64,000 nt of DNA from Amorphophallus konjac (lineage: Eukaryota > Streptophyta > Magnoliopsida > Alismatales > Araceae), in assembly GCA_022559845.1 (NCBI GenBank), contig CM040125.1, positions 290,642,200 to 290,706,199 of the forward strand. The letters run 5' to 3'. The position numbers were made by a program, and so were the translations under genes. Under the pieces are notes generated by a model, which saw only the letters and a list, made by a program, of their open reading frames with translations, did not search any database and had not been told where the DNA came from. Below are positions 10,484-22,604 of this stretch, in pieces (within the stretch, counting starts at the first letter, position 1; each line of letters starts with the position of its first letter).

Positions 10484-10642
10484 ACTCTCTGAGAAAGGCA
10501 GAGTGGTGGAAGATATTCTTGTTGTTAATTCTAGACCTACCTTTGTTCTATTCGACACTAGTGCAACTGATTCTTTCGTATCGAAAAAGTTTGCCGCTAC
10601 CTTATCTTTGGAGCCTACCTTGTTAAAATCTGATTTGGTCAT
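10484..10642 (+). pseudogene. Ty3/gypsy protease remnant
   Basis: The plus strand encodes a short open segment with a Val-Leu-Phe-Asp-Thr-Ser-Ala-Thr-Asp-Ser-Phe-Val motif, recognisable as the catalytic strand of a Ty3/gypsy aspartic protease, where Asp-Ser-Gly-Ala-Thr is usual. Here the Gly after Asp-Ser/Thr is Ser, so it would be inactive. No gag precedes it; the LTR-like end is only a few bases away, which implies a deletion. The copia-2 LTR begins at 10643 and cuts the gene. The opposite-strand ORF over 10283-10642 is a shadow. Confidence 0.6.
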
Positions 10643-10798
10643 TGTTGGACAGTATGGGAGGATCTAGAAGGGGGGGTGAATAGATCCTATGCCAAATTTT
10701 AAACTTCTACAAACAAGCTATGGAAGATAGTACTACGGGCATCACAAGCAATGTCAAACTAACGGAGCTAAAGGATAAGAGATACACTTAGACAAAGC
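10643..10798 (-). repeat. copia-2 3' LTR, piece 1
   Basis: This piece matches 63685-63846 of the 5' LTR (TGTTGGACAG versus TGCTGGACGG, then GGATCTAGAAGGGGG, CTACAAACAAGCTATGGAAG). It stops at AAAGC (10794-10798), the duplicated target of element A, and continues at 41868. Confidence 0.9.
10794..10798. repeat. Target-site duplication of element A, left copy
   Basis: AAAGC precedes the TG of element A and recurs at 41863-41867 after its terminal CA. The intact site exists once at 63842-63846 in the other LTR of copia-2, which proves the insertion. Confidence 0.95.
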
Positions 10799-11060
10799 TG
10801 TTGACTCCAGTTTTATGACCAATAAGTTGGGTCATCTCCTTATTCTTATTTTATGATGTCCCGGGTTGTTCACCGGTCATTGGGTCATTTTTGGTCGATT
10901 TTGGGCTTATTTTATGGGTTCTCTCCCTGGTTGGGCCTAGTTCCATATTTTTCTTGTCATTTCAGCTTATTGGGCCTGGATAATGGCTAATGAGGATTTT
11001 GTTGTGGATTTAATCGAAGATTTATTTGCCTTTATCTCTTTTGCCATGTCTCATAGCCTT

Positions 11061-11233
11061 GCGGTCTATCGCACGACCGTTAAGGGGACATTGGCGGCCC
11101 TTTGCTAGACCGTTAGGAGGCAGAGAGTCCCGTTGAGTTTCTATGCTCTTATCTCTTTGTGATCGGTTGAGCCTTGCGGTCTATCGGTCGACCATTTTTC
11201 TTCGCTCTGCGGTCTATCGTGAGACCTTTAGGG
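11061..11233. repeat. GCGGTC...GACCGTTAGG dyad cluster, LTR
   Basis: Sites at 11061-11085, 11106-11116, 11175-11196 and 11208-11233 consist of GCGGTC, a spacer usually beginning TATCG, then GACCGTTAGG or a close variant. CGGTC and GACCG are inverted repeats, so each full site is an imperfect dyad of about 24 bases. Two more lie at 11958-12012. Confidence 0.75.
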
Positions 11234-11444
11234 GAGACAGAGAGTCATGCTCTATCTGATCTTCCTCTCTTCGGCCGTGGTCGAACTAGAGTCCTTGATT
11301 TGATGTTTTCTCTCTGAGTGTTGATCCTTAGAAGCTTCTATTTGTTTCTATGGACTCTTGGGCGTATTATCTTTGAGATTTATCTAAGTTTAGCCCTATT
11401 TTCATGTTATTATCCCTCCAACTCGACCTAAGGTTTTGGGGGTC

Positions 11445-11452
11445 TATAAATA
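11445..11452 (+). promoter_or_regulatory. TATA box of element A 5' LTR
   Basis: TATAAATA lies within GGTCTATAAATAGAAC, conserved at 40694-40701 in the 3' LTR. Transcription would begin near 11480. Confidence 0.75.
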
Positions 11453-12420
11453 GAACATTTGACTTCATGGCTTGGGCAGGGGATTACTTGAGCTTGCGAC
11501 GAAGTGCTGCCGCATTTTGGAGCGAGTATCAACTAGGGAGAGCTTGTGTCTGCATCCTTGAGTCGTCTGGTCTAGGAAGTAGCAACTTCTTTTATATGTT
11601 TTAGTGTTTTTTCTCCTCTTAGTCTCATCATTTTTAGTATCATCATAGCAGCAATTATCATTCTTTCTCCACGTTCTTCTGCTCTCACATCATGTTTTTA
11701 AACATCCTCATACTGTTTTCACACCCCATAGGGGTTCAAAAAACCACCAACCCCCCAGGTATTCACCCTTCCTTTTATGCATAATAGCTTCATTGCACTG
11801 TAGATACTACACATTCCTTAGGGCTAAGTGGGTTGTTTCTTCTTGTGTCTACATTCTTTTGCAGGTCTACAGAGCTCATTACACGAGGCCCAACTCTTCT
11901 GGCCGGCCAGGGGGGGTGGAGATTCAAGTTCCACGTCATATTTTTTGGGTGCGCTTAGCGGTCCATCGGTCGACCATTTTTCAGAGCCTTGCGATCATCG
12001 CAGGACCGTTTTCATGTCTGCACTTGGGTTTTCTCTCATGCGGGCGAGTGTGCTTCACTCGGCTTCTTTCCAGGTACGTGGTGTAGTTTTGCTGCATTAT
12101 TTACCTTGGTGCCGATCACATCTTTTTCTTTGGGTATTTGTCATCATATTTCATCTCTCTCTTTATTTGCTCCTTTAGTTGTTCCACACCCACGGTGTGT
12201 GTTCACTTTTCATCTTTGCTCCACGCCCACGGCGTGTGTTTAGTTCCTTCTATTGCTTTTCTTTGCACCGTTGAGATGATATACCCACATGCTTACTTGA
12301 TGTTATTACTTGCTTGAGTTAGCACATATCACACCATATTTCATACCTCTCTCACATTACACCTCCATATCTCATACACTTCACTTCACATCATCCACAC
12401 TCACATAAAAAATATCAACA

Positions 12421-13362
12421 ACCTAGTTTTTTGGCGATCACGATGGGACATCTAGTGCCCATCATGTTGAGTGATTGTTAGACCTGGTCTTCTTTGTTTT
12501 TCCCAGTTGCCCTTCTGTTTTCTTCAGTTTTTCCTTTTTATTCCCTGTTGTTTCTGCTCTCTGGTTCCTTGGCGGTCTCCTCCCAGCCATTTCTGGCTTG
12601 AAAATGGTATAGCGATAGACCGTCTTATCTCCTTAGCGGTCCCCAGATGACTGTTTCTCCAGTCACAAGTATGCATCCCGAGGATTGCTCTTATTTTTGC
12701 ATTTTTGTTGATTCCTATTGTTCCTGGGTGCTATCTGGCCTCCTCCCTTGTTGTGGCATATATTTATATCACTGTTTGCATATTCTTTGTTAGCTTCTAG
12801 GTTAGAAATTGGATGCACTCCGGTGCACATAGGATGATTCATCTCTCATATCATAGTTGCATTCCTACCTTAGTGTGTGATCCTCTCGCCTCCATATTCC
12901 TTGGGGTCGACTAGGTGATCATATCAGGGACCTCCATAAGTCCCCACGAGCCGTGGATTCCCACAAGGACGTCGTGGTGGTACCTTTGCCACCCCGTGTC
13001 TAGGTTGCATAAGTGAGAGAGAGTTTACACCTAGAGTCAACCAAGTCCCCACTATCCTTTCCCATTAAGAACCTATTGTTGGAGAGAATATTTTATTCAA
13101 ATCACTAAGGTTCTAAAGGAGAAATAAATAAAAATTTGTGCATCATTATAACTTGGTTGATTTTGGTTGCCTCTCATCCCCCTCATTATTTGCATATTCC
13201 CCTTGTTGGGTCATTTTGTTTAGTTTCTTATTGGTGGTTGTTTGTGTTGTCTTCATTTGATAGGTGCCACATTACATGTGGAGTTCCCTCAAATCTATAG
13301 GTTCATCTTTTAGGGGCAATTCCTCCTTCATCTCATATCTTAATCCTTTGTTCGATTCCACC
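12421..13362 (+). other. Element A leader, with putative primer-binding site
   Basis: The first bases after the LTR include TGGCGATCACGATGGGA at 12432-12448, resembling TGGCG-type sites of Tat elements; the matching tRNA is not certain. More GCGGTC-like sites occur at about 12571-12660. No gene is seen before the gag ATG. Confidence 0.55.
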
Positions 13363-15375
13363 ATGTCTTCCTACGATTTCCATTCCCACAAGGACTCTCT
13401 TCCTCAAGGGCTCCTAGAGGACCCATCTAGGGTCATGCCACCTCGGGCTAGAGAAGGGTCCAATCCTCCTCCATCTTCTGCTGCCATAGAGGGCGGTCAG
13501 CCCTCTCCTTCAAATTCTTCCCCCAATCATCCCGCAAGTCACATTCTTCAAATGATGGCCCAGTTGGATCCGTCCCAACTTCAGGCCCTTTATCAGACCT
13601 TGCAGGAGTCAGGCGCCCCATCCTCCACTACTTCACAAGGTCCATCCGCTGCTTCCACCTCTCAGTCTAGGGTTGATGGGCCCGGGGCTCCTCCTACTCC
13701 TATTGATCTTACCCCGGTCCAACCCAGGGTCCTTCGCTTCACCAATCGGGAGGCGGGCCAGTCCTTTGGTTCGACCCACCAAGATCTTGATAAAGGGAAG
13801 ACAACTCTTCCCTCATCTACCAGATTCACCCCTACAAGTCCATCCTCTCGGCACCACAAGTCCTTGTAGGCCTGGCCGATTTTGCTCACCCTCAGCAGGG
13901 GGCGGCGCATGCTTATCTCAATTTGGGTCATTCTTTGGCCCAATATCCTTCTAATGGGCCTCCCCTTCCTTCCGTATATCCTTCGGCTCCTCACCTTGAG
14001 CCCGCATCTTTCACCCCACTTACTCCATCTCGAGAGCAGGAACTCCTCGATAAGTGGGCTGCCATGCAGCAATAACTTGACTTTCTTCAAAAGAGGGTCG
14101 ACCCACAGTCCTTAGCAGATGTGCCCATTCCTAGCTTCCACAACACCTGGTTCCCTCCTCAATCCTAGCTTCCCACATACCGCAAGTATGATGGGAACAG
14201 CAACCCGTATATTCACGTGAGGGATTTCATGTATGAGTCGGTGCAGTTCCAATATGATGATCGCCTCATGGCGTATTTGTTCCGCCGGTCATTGGATGGA
14301 GTCGCGTGGGAGTGGTTTTATGCTTTACCATTGGAAGATGCTGAGTTTTAAAGTTGTCAAGGAGAAGTTTATTCAGAGGTTCCAAGACCGGGTCGGTCTG
14401 GAATATTCTTTCACAGATCTGGTTGCCGAGAAAATGAAGGCCGATGAGGACTTTGCTACCTATGCTGATAGATGGAGGTAGATGGTTGCCCGTGTGCCCG
14501 GCCACATTCCGGAGGAAGAAAATGTCAAGTTGCTCATCTCTAATGCCACACCTACCTTCCGTAACATCTTGGCCATGAATGATATCACCAATATGCACCA
14601 GTTATATAGCCGGGCGAGGTTTATCAAAACCCAATTTAAGGACTTCCCCATCCACTCACTCTTTGAGGCCCAAAAGCCCAAATACAATAGAAAGCCTCAG
14701 GGGCCCGTCACCGAAGGAGTCCAAACTAATGAGCAAGTGCAAGCCGTTGCATTCCCTTTCCCCAACCAATCCGCTCCACACCGCTTTCCACAACCCTCAT
14801 GTAACCATCAGTTCTCCACTCCACAAAATGCCCAACTTATTTTCTCCGCTCCACAAAACGCTCAGCTTGCCTTCCCCGCTCCATAAAATGCCTTCCCCGC
14901 TCCTCAACAGGCACAACAACCCCCACAATACCACAATGTCCCTCCACCTAATGGCTACATACCCAAACACTCGGCTCCAAAAAGAGCGCAGTATCCTCCG
15001 TTACCCGAGTCCCTCCCGGACATATTTTCAGCCCTCATGTCCATTGGTGCACTCCAACTACCTCTGAAACGGCCTAGTCGGAATTCGACCATCGACTAGT
15101 CCAGATATTGTATGTTCCACCGGCAGCCCGGGCACACGATAGAGACTTGCTACCAATTCTGGGATTTTGTCTATGATCTACACGAGGGGCAGCGCATAGA
15201 CTGGGAAGAAATGCACAAAGTTATCACCGAGATAAAAGAAAAGAGAAGGTACGTGCCGAGGCAGCAAGTGCAGCAGCAAGCACCGCAGCCACAGCCACAG
15301 CCACAGCAGCAGCAACCTGTGCAGGATCTGGGGATCCATCAAAACCCCAAGCCGAATCATCCACCCACTCCGTAG
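13363..15375 (+). pseudogene. gag: Element A Gag
   Basis: Structural protein of the Tat element. A plausible start is the ATG at 13363 (MSSYDFHSHKD). A Pro/Ser-rich N-terminal region is followed, after a frameshift near 13835, by a retrotransposon-gag domain at about 14190-14660 with the Ala-Trp-Glu-Trp-Phe and Phe-Ile-Gln-Arg-Phe segments typical of this family. Then come a Pro/Gln-rich linker and a Cys-X2-His...Gly-His-X4-Cys knuckle near 15111-15150, which is the Tat-type form. In-frame stops lie near 14074, 14166, 14349, 14479, 14884 and 15097. A Gln/Pro-rich tail (CAG/CCACAG repeats) ends at 15375. Non-functional. Confidence 0.75.
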
Positions 15376-15933
15376 CCTCACCCACCGGCACCGGCTCAAG
15401 TAAACCTTGTTCAATACCCGGCTCCCGACGCTGGGTGGTTTTATGATGATGTGTCTTCTGTACAGCGGCTCATGGCCCTCCACCATACCTACCGCAACCC
15501 TCTTCCATCACCTACTACCGTCATTCTCCCGCCAAACCATCAAACCACCACCGCCACACCGCCCACTCCTGCTGTTCTCCACAAACCCCTCATCCTGCCA
15601 CCCGCTTCCCCCATTATTCCGCCTACCTTCACTCCCCTGCAAGTTCCCATTCCACCCGTCCTTACTCAACTGCAAGTGCCTACACCGTCTGTCATTACCA
15701 TGCAACCATCCAACCCTTCACCAGTTATCCTCCCAAGACGACCTATCACCATTACCCCCATTATCTCCACTACGCCTACCCCTACACCTCTTGTCCACCC
15801 CATCAGACCCATCAAACCACTCACCATGAGCCCATCTGATGCCACGCCGGCTCAGAATCTTGCCGTGTGGAGTGGGCATTTGCTCCATTGAAACTACCCT
15901 ACCACTGGTGCATTTGCACATAATCCCCAGTCC
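15376..15933 (+). other. Proline-rich linker between Gag and protease, decayed
   Basis: This stretch is C-rich on the plus strand and encodes Pro/Thr/Ser-rich peptides in several frames, with no single convincing frame. It joins the Gag knuckle region to the protease and is probably the variable spacer seen in Tat polyproteins. Confidence 0.45.
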
Positions 15934-17003
15934 TTGCGACAGGCTGTTGACCAGGAAGAGGCAGATCCACTGCTAGGTACATATTATGATATGTTACATC
16001 ATCTAGATCGGGTGCCTGCCAAAATTTCAGTGCTAGAATTGATTAAGCGGTCTAAGCTTCACCAAGACGCGCTGTGGGATTTTCTACATAAAGTTATAGT
16101 CAATGAAGATATGACAGTGGACAGTCTACCAACCGCCCTGGCCACAATCTCCAAGGGGCCAGCCATTACATTCTCAGGGACTGAGCTAGCACCACCTGGG
16201 GCTCGTCAAATGTCATTATGTATTTCTATCATTTTGAACAAAGTAAGCATAGATGCGGCATTGGTAGACACTGGGCTTCTATCAATGTGTGTCCTTTAAG
16301 CACTCTGAGGGCATGCAACATTGTAGAAGATCTGCTAAGACCTACCCCGACCACTATTGCAGCATTGTATAACTCAAGGAGGCCTTGTCACGGGGTGGTC
16401 ACCATTCAGGCTAAACTCGGGCCATTGACAACGACCATTGAATTTTATGTGCTCGACATCGACCCCATGTTCAAAGCTATTCTGGGTCGACCGTGGATTG
16501 ATAATCTCCATGATGTACCATCAACTGCTCATCAATGCCTCAACTTCCCTTTTCAGGGGAGGGTGGTGAAAGTAAAAAGCGTCTTCACGGTTCAGTCAGT
16601 CGAAGCCATTTCAGAAAAGATCTTACCAACACTCTGGCCTAGTTGTCGGCCTGTTATCTCGGTGCTCGACCTTAATTTTCCCCGGGCATATGCACCACGC
16701 AAGCCAGCCGTCGCATAAGTGGATATCAAAATGAAGCCTTAGATAAGGGATTCTAAAGGCTGGAAGATCATATTGAAGCTAGGCTATCAACCAGGCAGGG
16801 GTCTCGGTGCTCATAATTTTCCCTGGGCATATGCACCACGTAAGCCAGTCGTACACACCAGGAAAGTAAGCTTGCCACTCGCGGGAAAGGGGGAGATCAC
16901 CCATCATTTTCACTTGGTCCTCTTCCCACCTGTTCTCATTCTTCCAAAAACTGGATTTTATACCCCGTTCGCCTCCCATCTTGATCAATCCATTGCTATT
17001 TGA
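15934..17003 (+). pseudogene. Element A aspartic protease and G-patch-like motif
   Basis: The region encodes a retropepsin-like domain: Val-Asp-Thr-Gly at 16264-16275 is the catalytic strand, and Ala-Ile-Leu-Gly-Arg-Pro-Trp-Ile near 16475 is the conserved flap-distal strand. A frameshift lies directly after the catalytic motif, near 16290, where the frame moves from 15934-16299 to 16218-16718. About 60 codons later a Gly-Tyr-Gln-Pro-Gly-Arg-Gly-Leu-Gly stretch (from 16773) resembles the G-patch found after some retroelement proteases. An Ala-Tyr-Ala-Pro-Arg-Lys-Pro peptide occurs twice (about 16686 and 16827), a small internal duplication. Confidence 0.7.
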
Positions 17004-17207
17004 GATACCCATTGATTTTCTCATTGTCAAGACTTGCGATTGCTGTCCACCTGTTGATTTGTCTACTCCTTTCTTCTCCTCTTTCGATCCCTTCTTCGAT
17101 CTCTTCTGTCCATCCATTTATTCTCTTGCACTTCCTCCTCCTCCTTCCTCTCCATCTTGTTGCGTACTCTCCACTGATCTCCAAAAAAAATAAGCATCAA
17201 TTTTGAA

Positions 17208-19649
17208 ATGGAGATTTCAGTGGAAGATTACGATGTGTTCCGCCCATCCTCCTCCCAGGGGCATGAGTCCCTTTCTTCCCTTTCATTAGACTTTCTCTCT
17301 CCTAGGTTAGATTTAGGGTCAGTCGAGTCTAGGGAAATAGAGTCAGTCAGGTCTAGAGAAGTAGGGTCTTGTTCTAGTGCGTCCAACCCTTCCTCCGCGC
17401 CTGAGCCACGCACGTCGGCGCCTCATTCTAAATCCATTCCCAATAGGTTCTTGCAGAATCTAGCTCAGCGATGTCATGCTCTTATCAAATGCCCAGAGTT
17501 TTTAGCCACTACAATTGTGCTAGAAGAAGAAGGGGAGCAAGATGGGGTGTGGAGTGACGACGAATTAGGTGTCTATGAAGTCGTGGATGAAAAAGACCCG
17601 ATCGATCATGAGGACAGCGATGTAGATGACACTGCTGACTTGTATGCTCAAGGTAAAAAGAGGTTCGATGTGCCATCGTCAGCAGTGGGTGAACCTACAA
17701 GGGAAATTAATTTGGGAACTGATGAGGACCTTAGGCCTATCTTTATTTCTGCTAATCTCCCTCCTGAGGTTGAAGAAGAGTTGATTAAGGTTTTGAGAAA
17801 GTATAGCGATTCCTTTGGCTAGTCATACGAGGACATGCCGAGTCTTGACCCCTCCTTGGTGGAACATCGGCTTGTGCTTAAGCCAGGGGAAACACCCGTG
17901 AAACAAAAGTTAAGGAGATTTCACCCCCACATTGCCTTAAGGATGAAAGAAGAAGTTGATAAATTGCATAAGGCCAGATTTATTCGAGTTGTTCTATATC
18001 CTCAGTGGGTGGTGAATATAGTCCATGTCATCAAGAAGGATGGAAATGTGCGAATTTGCATTGATTTCAGGGATATAAACAAGGCATGTCCCAAGGATGA
18101 TTTCTCGCTGCCTCATATAGATGTGTTGGTAGATAACACAGCCGGGTATGAAGCTTTGTGATTCATGGATGGTTATTCAGGTTATAACCAGATCTGTCTA
18201 ACTCTGGAAGATCAAGAGAAAACTTCCTTCACCACGTCCTGGGGCACGTATTGCTATGTGATAATGCCGTTCGGACTGAAGAATGTTGGCGCCAGCTATC
18301 AAAGGGTGATGATGGCTATATTCCACGATATGATGCATGTCTATATGGAAGCTTACGTGGATGATATTTTGGTGAGGTCGAGGACCAAAGAGGAACACCC
18401 CGCTATTCTGGCTAAGGTGCTTCAGAGAGCTAGGGAGTACAAGTTGAAAATGAATCCTAAGAAGTGCATATTCGGAGTATCTTCAAGGAAGATACTAGGT
18501 TTCATAGTTAGCAAATGGAGGATTCAGATCGATCCTAACAAAGCTAAGGCCATCATGGACATGCCTCCACCTAAGAACATCACGGAACTTCGAGGATTGA
18601 TTGGACGCTTGTAGTTCATTAGAAGATTTATATCCCAACATTCTCAGAGGTGCCGCCCGTTCTATGAACTACTAAAGGCGGTGGTCAAATTTCAATGGAA
18701 TGAAGATTTTCAGAAGGCCTATAAGGATTTGAAGGCTTATTTGTCCAATCCCCCGATTTTGCAGCTTCTTGTCCATGGGAAACCCCTAATCCCATACATT
18801 CCTGTCATTGAGGACTCCCTAGGAGCTATCCTGGCACAAGTGGACGATGAAGGCAAAGAGCGGACAGCGTATTACCTTTCTAGGTTGTTTAACCCGGTGG
18901 AGGCCAAGTATACTACCATGGAGAAGACTTGTGTTGCATTAGTTTGGGTACCTCAAAAGCTGAAGCACTATTTCCTAGCCCACCAAATTAGGCTGGTATC
19001 TAGAATGGACCCAATCTGCTATCTCTTAGAAACGCCCATCCATTCTAGCAGGTTAGCTCGCTGGCAGAGCTTCCTCTCTCAGTTTGACATCACATTCATC
19101 GTTCAGAAGGAAGTCAAAGGATATGCTATCGCTGAGCATCTAGGCCATCTTCTTATTCCCTACACTGACTCCATTCAGGATGAGTTCCCTGATGAGCATC
19201 TCACTGTTCTTACTTACTATCCCTTCTGGTCTCTACACTTTGATGGTGCGCTCAACTCTCAAGGCCGAGGGATAGGTGCCGTTCTCCTCACTCCAGAAGG
19301 GGTGACGATTCCCTTTGCATATCAGCTCTGCTTTCCTGCTACCAACAACATCGCTGAGTATGAAGCTCTCCTGGCCAGATTAAAGCACGCCCACCTCTTA
19401 GACGCGCGTTACTTGAACATCATAGGACATTCTCAGCGTGTTCTGCACCAAGTTCTATCCACTTACCGCACTCGTGACTCGAAACTCAAGCCATATCAAG
19501 ATTTGGTCACTCTCTTGGCTAGGCAATTCTGCAAATTGATTTACATCCACACACCTCGATCTCAGAACATCCTGGCCGATGCTTTGGCATCACTTGCTTC
19601 CTATCTATCCTTAAATCTCAGTCGGAGTACTGAAGCTATCGTCGTCTAG
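17208..19649 (+). pseudogene. pol: Element A reverse transcriptase, RNase H and second RNase H
   Basis: An N-terminal acidic linker (17208-17822) leads into the RT (17835-18614). Its active site Tyr-Val-Asp-Asp is intact at 18354-18365, and the Met-Pro-Phe-Gly-Leu-Lys-Asn-Val-Gly-Ala motif precedes it. The connection and first RNase H run 18615-19170. A second RNase H-like domain (from about 19230, Leu-His-Phe-Asp-Gly-Ala; Asn-Asn-Ile-Ala-Glu-Tyr-Glu-Ala; ending with an Ala-Asp-Ala-Leu-Ala motif) is the hallmark of the Tat lineage. Stops at 17820, 18159, 18612 and 19647 break it. The first at least looks like a TGG codon changed to TAG, and the one at 18612 like CAG to TAG. Confidence 0.85.
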
Positions 19650-19709
19650 AGATTGGACGCCCCTTCTCTTCAGGATCCTTGATTTGACAATCTTAGGAAG
19701 ACTGTAGAG

Positions 19710-20948
19710 GTGAAGGCTGAGAAGAAAGATTTTAAGGAAGTGTCTTTGACAGAATTAGAAGAGATCTTGGAAGAAGAAGAATTACCATCGTATCATGAAA
19801 TTGAGTTGTATTGTAAGGACGGATCGTTCCCAGAAGGGGCAAATGCCGAGAAACGTAAGGCTATTAGAAGAGCCGTCTCGAGGTACACTATCATTGATGG
19901 AGAATTGTACAAGCGCGCCCTCAATCGAATGCTCATGAGGTGTCTAGATGATGATGAAGCTTGGAAGGTGGCTGAAGTAGCCCATTCAGGCAAGTGTGGA
20001 GGTCATGTCAATGGCCAGGCTCAAGGGAAGAAGATCCTTAGGCAGGGTTATTATTGGCCCACTTTGGAGGAAGATTGCTCCCTCTATGTCCCGAGGTGTC
20101 TTAAATGCCAACTCCATGCTGATAAAATCCATGTTCCTGCTTCATCTCTTCATCCTCTCTCTGCTCCTTGGCAATTCTCTATGTGAGCTTTCGACATTGT
20201 TGGCCCGCTAGGTGATCCCAGCTCTCAAACCAAGCAAAAATCTTTCATTCTTACCGCCATTGAGTACTTCACCAAATGGGCCGAAGCAGAAGCGTACGCA
20301 GAGATCAAAACTACCACGGTGTGCCGCTTCATCCTGAAGAACATCATCTCGCGGTTCGAAGTGCCAAGCAACATTGTCACCGACAATGGGCCCCAGTTCG
20401 TCTCTCAAGAGCTCCAGGACCTTTGTAAGAAGTTCAATATTACATTGCATCATTCATCTCCATATTATCCTGAAGGCAACGGTCAAGCCAAAGCCACTAA
20501 TAAAACCCTTCTCAAAATCATGAAGAAAACATGTGAATCTCATAAATTTGCTGATTGGCCTGACCGGTTAGTGGATGCTCTATGGGCTTATCGTACCACC
20601 ATCCGTACTCCTACGGGGCAAACCCCATATCCTCTCACTTATGGGATGGAGGCAGTGCTCCCATATGAGATCTTGATCCCTTCCCTAAGGGTACAACTTG
20701 ATAAAGAACTTAGTCTCGATGAGCGTCAAGAGGCGTTACTCGTTCAGCTCGAACTCTTGGATGAGAAGAAGATGAATGCGGCCGATCACGTGTTTGTTTA
20801 TCAAAAGAGAGTTTCATGTTATTTTCAAACGAAGGTAATTGAGCGTAAATTCCATATATGTGATATGGTTTTGAAACACAAATTCATTAGGTCTGGAGGT
20901 CCTAGGTCTAAATTGCAACCTAACTGTAAAAGGGCCATTTGTCGTTAA
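19710..20948 (+). pseudogene. Element A integrase
   Basis: A His-X-His/Cys-X2-Cys zinc region lies at about 19983-20115 (His-Ser-Gly-Lys-Cys-Gly-Gly-His; Cys-Leu-Lys-Cys). The core domain follows a stop at 20184 (TGA at a position where Trp is usual), with Asp in Phe-Asp-Ile-Val-Gly-Pro and Asp in Thr-Asp-Asn-Gly-Pro-Gln-Phe. The third catalytic residue, normally Glu in Gly-Gln-Ala-Glu-Ala-Thr-Asn, is Lys here (AAA at 20490-20492), so the enzyme would be inactive. The C-terminal region ends near 20948, with decayed coding to about 21050. Confidence 0.85.
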
Positions 20949-21821
20949 AGTGACTTATCCAGGGAATGCATATCGTCTAATCAACGCAGAAGGTTAAGCG
21001 CTGTCTCACGCTTGGAATGGGTTGTATCTTAAGCGCTTTTACCCTTAAAAGTCAAACTAGTGCCAACCCGGTAGCGAGACGTCTCTTCCCTCGATCATGA
21101 AAGAGGACCCCGAGCATGGCAATCACACACTACACGACAATTCTGGTTAGGTTTCCCTCTACTATGTGACACCGTCTCTCCTTTGGCCATGCCTAGGGAA
21201 AGTGAAAGTCCCTACTTTTCTCTCTATGGCCAGGTGTAGGGGCAAGGGGTAAATAAGGGGAAGATGACCAACCTAGACACCCTAACGAGAGGAGGTCTTA
21301 AATAAGGGCAGTCCATTATGACCTGATTCCACAAAAAAAAAAAAAATCAATCAAATTAAGTAGAAGGAGCATGAATTAAGGTGAAAGCCACCACGTCTAT
21401 CAAAAGCACAAAGTGCAACGTAAAATTACTCCAAAGAAAAGTAAAATATTGAACTAGGCATGGCAAGAGTGATAGTACAGTTTCCCCGCGGGATGTTATG
21501 AGCCCGGTCGTATGCGTGCCTAAAGTGGATAAATGTTCGATGATACAAAGCCCCGGCGCAACAGACTAAATCTCCAACCGGGTCGTCATGGGAGGAATTT
21601 GAACCCTAAAAACTTCTATCCTTATGCTAGGCTTCCCCCAAAAACTACTCTTCTTTCTCCCTTGAAATGCTGAAACATACCTAGGGTATGGCCCTTAGAG
21701 AGGCACAGTCATGCGAATGAGGTCGGCTAGGCCAGAAATTGTCACATGCCAACCTCGGGGAATTCTTAGTGGAATAGGTAGGACCCTCGTTACCAGGGCA
21801 GAATTAATTTCAAAAGCCAAA

Positions 21822-21900
21822 AAAGTCAAATATTTCAAAAACAAAAAAATTAGATATTTCAAAAACAAAAAAAAATCAGATATTTCAAAAGCAAAATAAA
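21822..21900. repeat. A-rich short tandem repeat
   Basis: About three imperfect copies of a 20-25 base unit, AGATATTTCAAAAACAAAAA, occur in tandem. Short ORFs on both strands here are composition artefacts. Confidence 0.75.
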
Positions 21901-22189
21901 AAATAAAAAAATTCAAATACTTCGAAAATCCAAAATCACATATTTTCACACCATCTTCTGCATTTCATAGCATGCATTGCATTTATTCGCATTGTGTCTT
22001 CGCATATTTAATAAGGCTGCACCCCTTGACCAAATATCAAGGATTGGTCATTCTCTAACTTGCTGCATGCAAGGGGCTAGGCCTAAGAATGGACCTAACT
22101 TGTTTTATTATTTTAGTATGTGCAAGAACATGTTACAATGCTCCAGAATCCGAGGGTCAAAAACACACAGATTTTCCTGGTCTCTTTCC

Positions 22190-22450
22190 CCGGTGGTCTT
22201 TTGCTAGACCGTTAAGGTTCCTTAGCGGTCAAGTGGCAATCGTTACCCACACCCGAGAATCAGAACTCTCAGGTTTCTCTATTCCTCATCCCTTGTGGAC
22301 TTTTGTTAGACCGTTAAGCGTTTCCTAGCGGTATAGTAGCGACCGCATGCCACACTTGAGGGTCAAAAACACACAGTTTTCCTGTGCCTCTTCCCCTTTG
22401 CGGTCTGTCGCCAGACCGTTAGGCCATCTTGGCGGTCCTTTGGTGGACCA
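22190..22450. repeat. GCGGTC/GACCGTTAGG dyad cluster between pol and antisense gene 2
   Basis: Three consecutive blocks of about 100 bases each start with a CCTC/TCCCC string, then GGTCT or GGACT with TTGCTAGACCGTTA or a variant, then TTAGCGGT. The clearest dyad is GCGGTCTGTCGCCAGACCGTTAGG-like at 22398-22421, followed by TTGGCGGTCCTTTGGTGGACCA. Strings such as 'GAGGGTCAAAAACACACAG' recur at 22153 and 22349, so the block itself was duplicated. Confidence 0.7.
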
Positions 22451-22604
22451 TTTTTTTTCCAAACAGAGAACTCTGCTCCATCTGATCATTCATGCCAAAG
22501 GGAACAATTTCACAAGCAATGGTTCAATCAATCCTTTTATTTCATTCACTCCAGGTTCATGGTACATCTTTCTCTTAATATAATAAAATACATGATCATG
22601 GAAT

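Larger units (their letters stand above)
10799..12420 (+). repeat. Element A 5' LTR (1622 bp)
   Basis: It starts TGTTGACTCC and ends ATATCAACA. It is parallel to 40043-41862, with a few percent differences by eye. It contains a TATA box at 11445-11452 and seven or so GCGGTC/GACCG-type sites (about 11061-11233 and 11958-12012). ORFs inside it have no domain. Confidence 0.92.
20949..22604 (+). other. Element A non-coding spacer after pol
   Basis: No gene is supported. It contains a decayed end of pol (to about 21050), an A-run near 21330, an A-rich repeat (21822-21900) and a cluster of GCGGTC/GACCGTTAGG sites (22190-22450). Confidence 0.6.

Noticed and set aside
10283..10642. 119-codon minus-strand ORF
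   Set aside because: The plus strand here encodes the protease motif, so the minus frame is a shadow crossing an LTR boundary.
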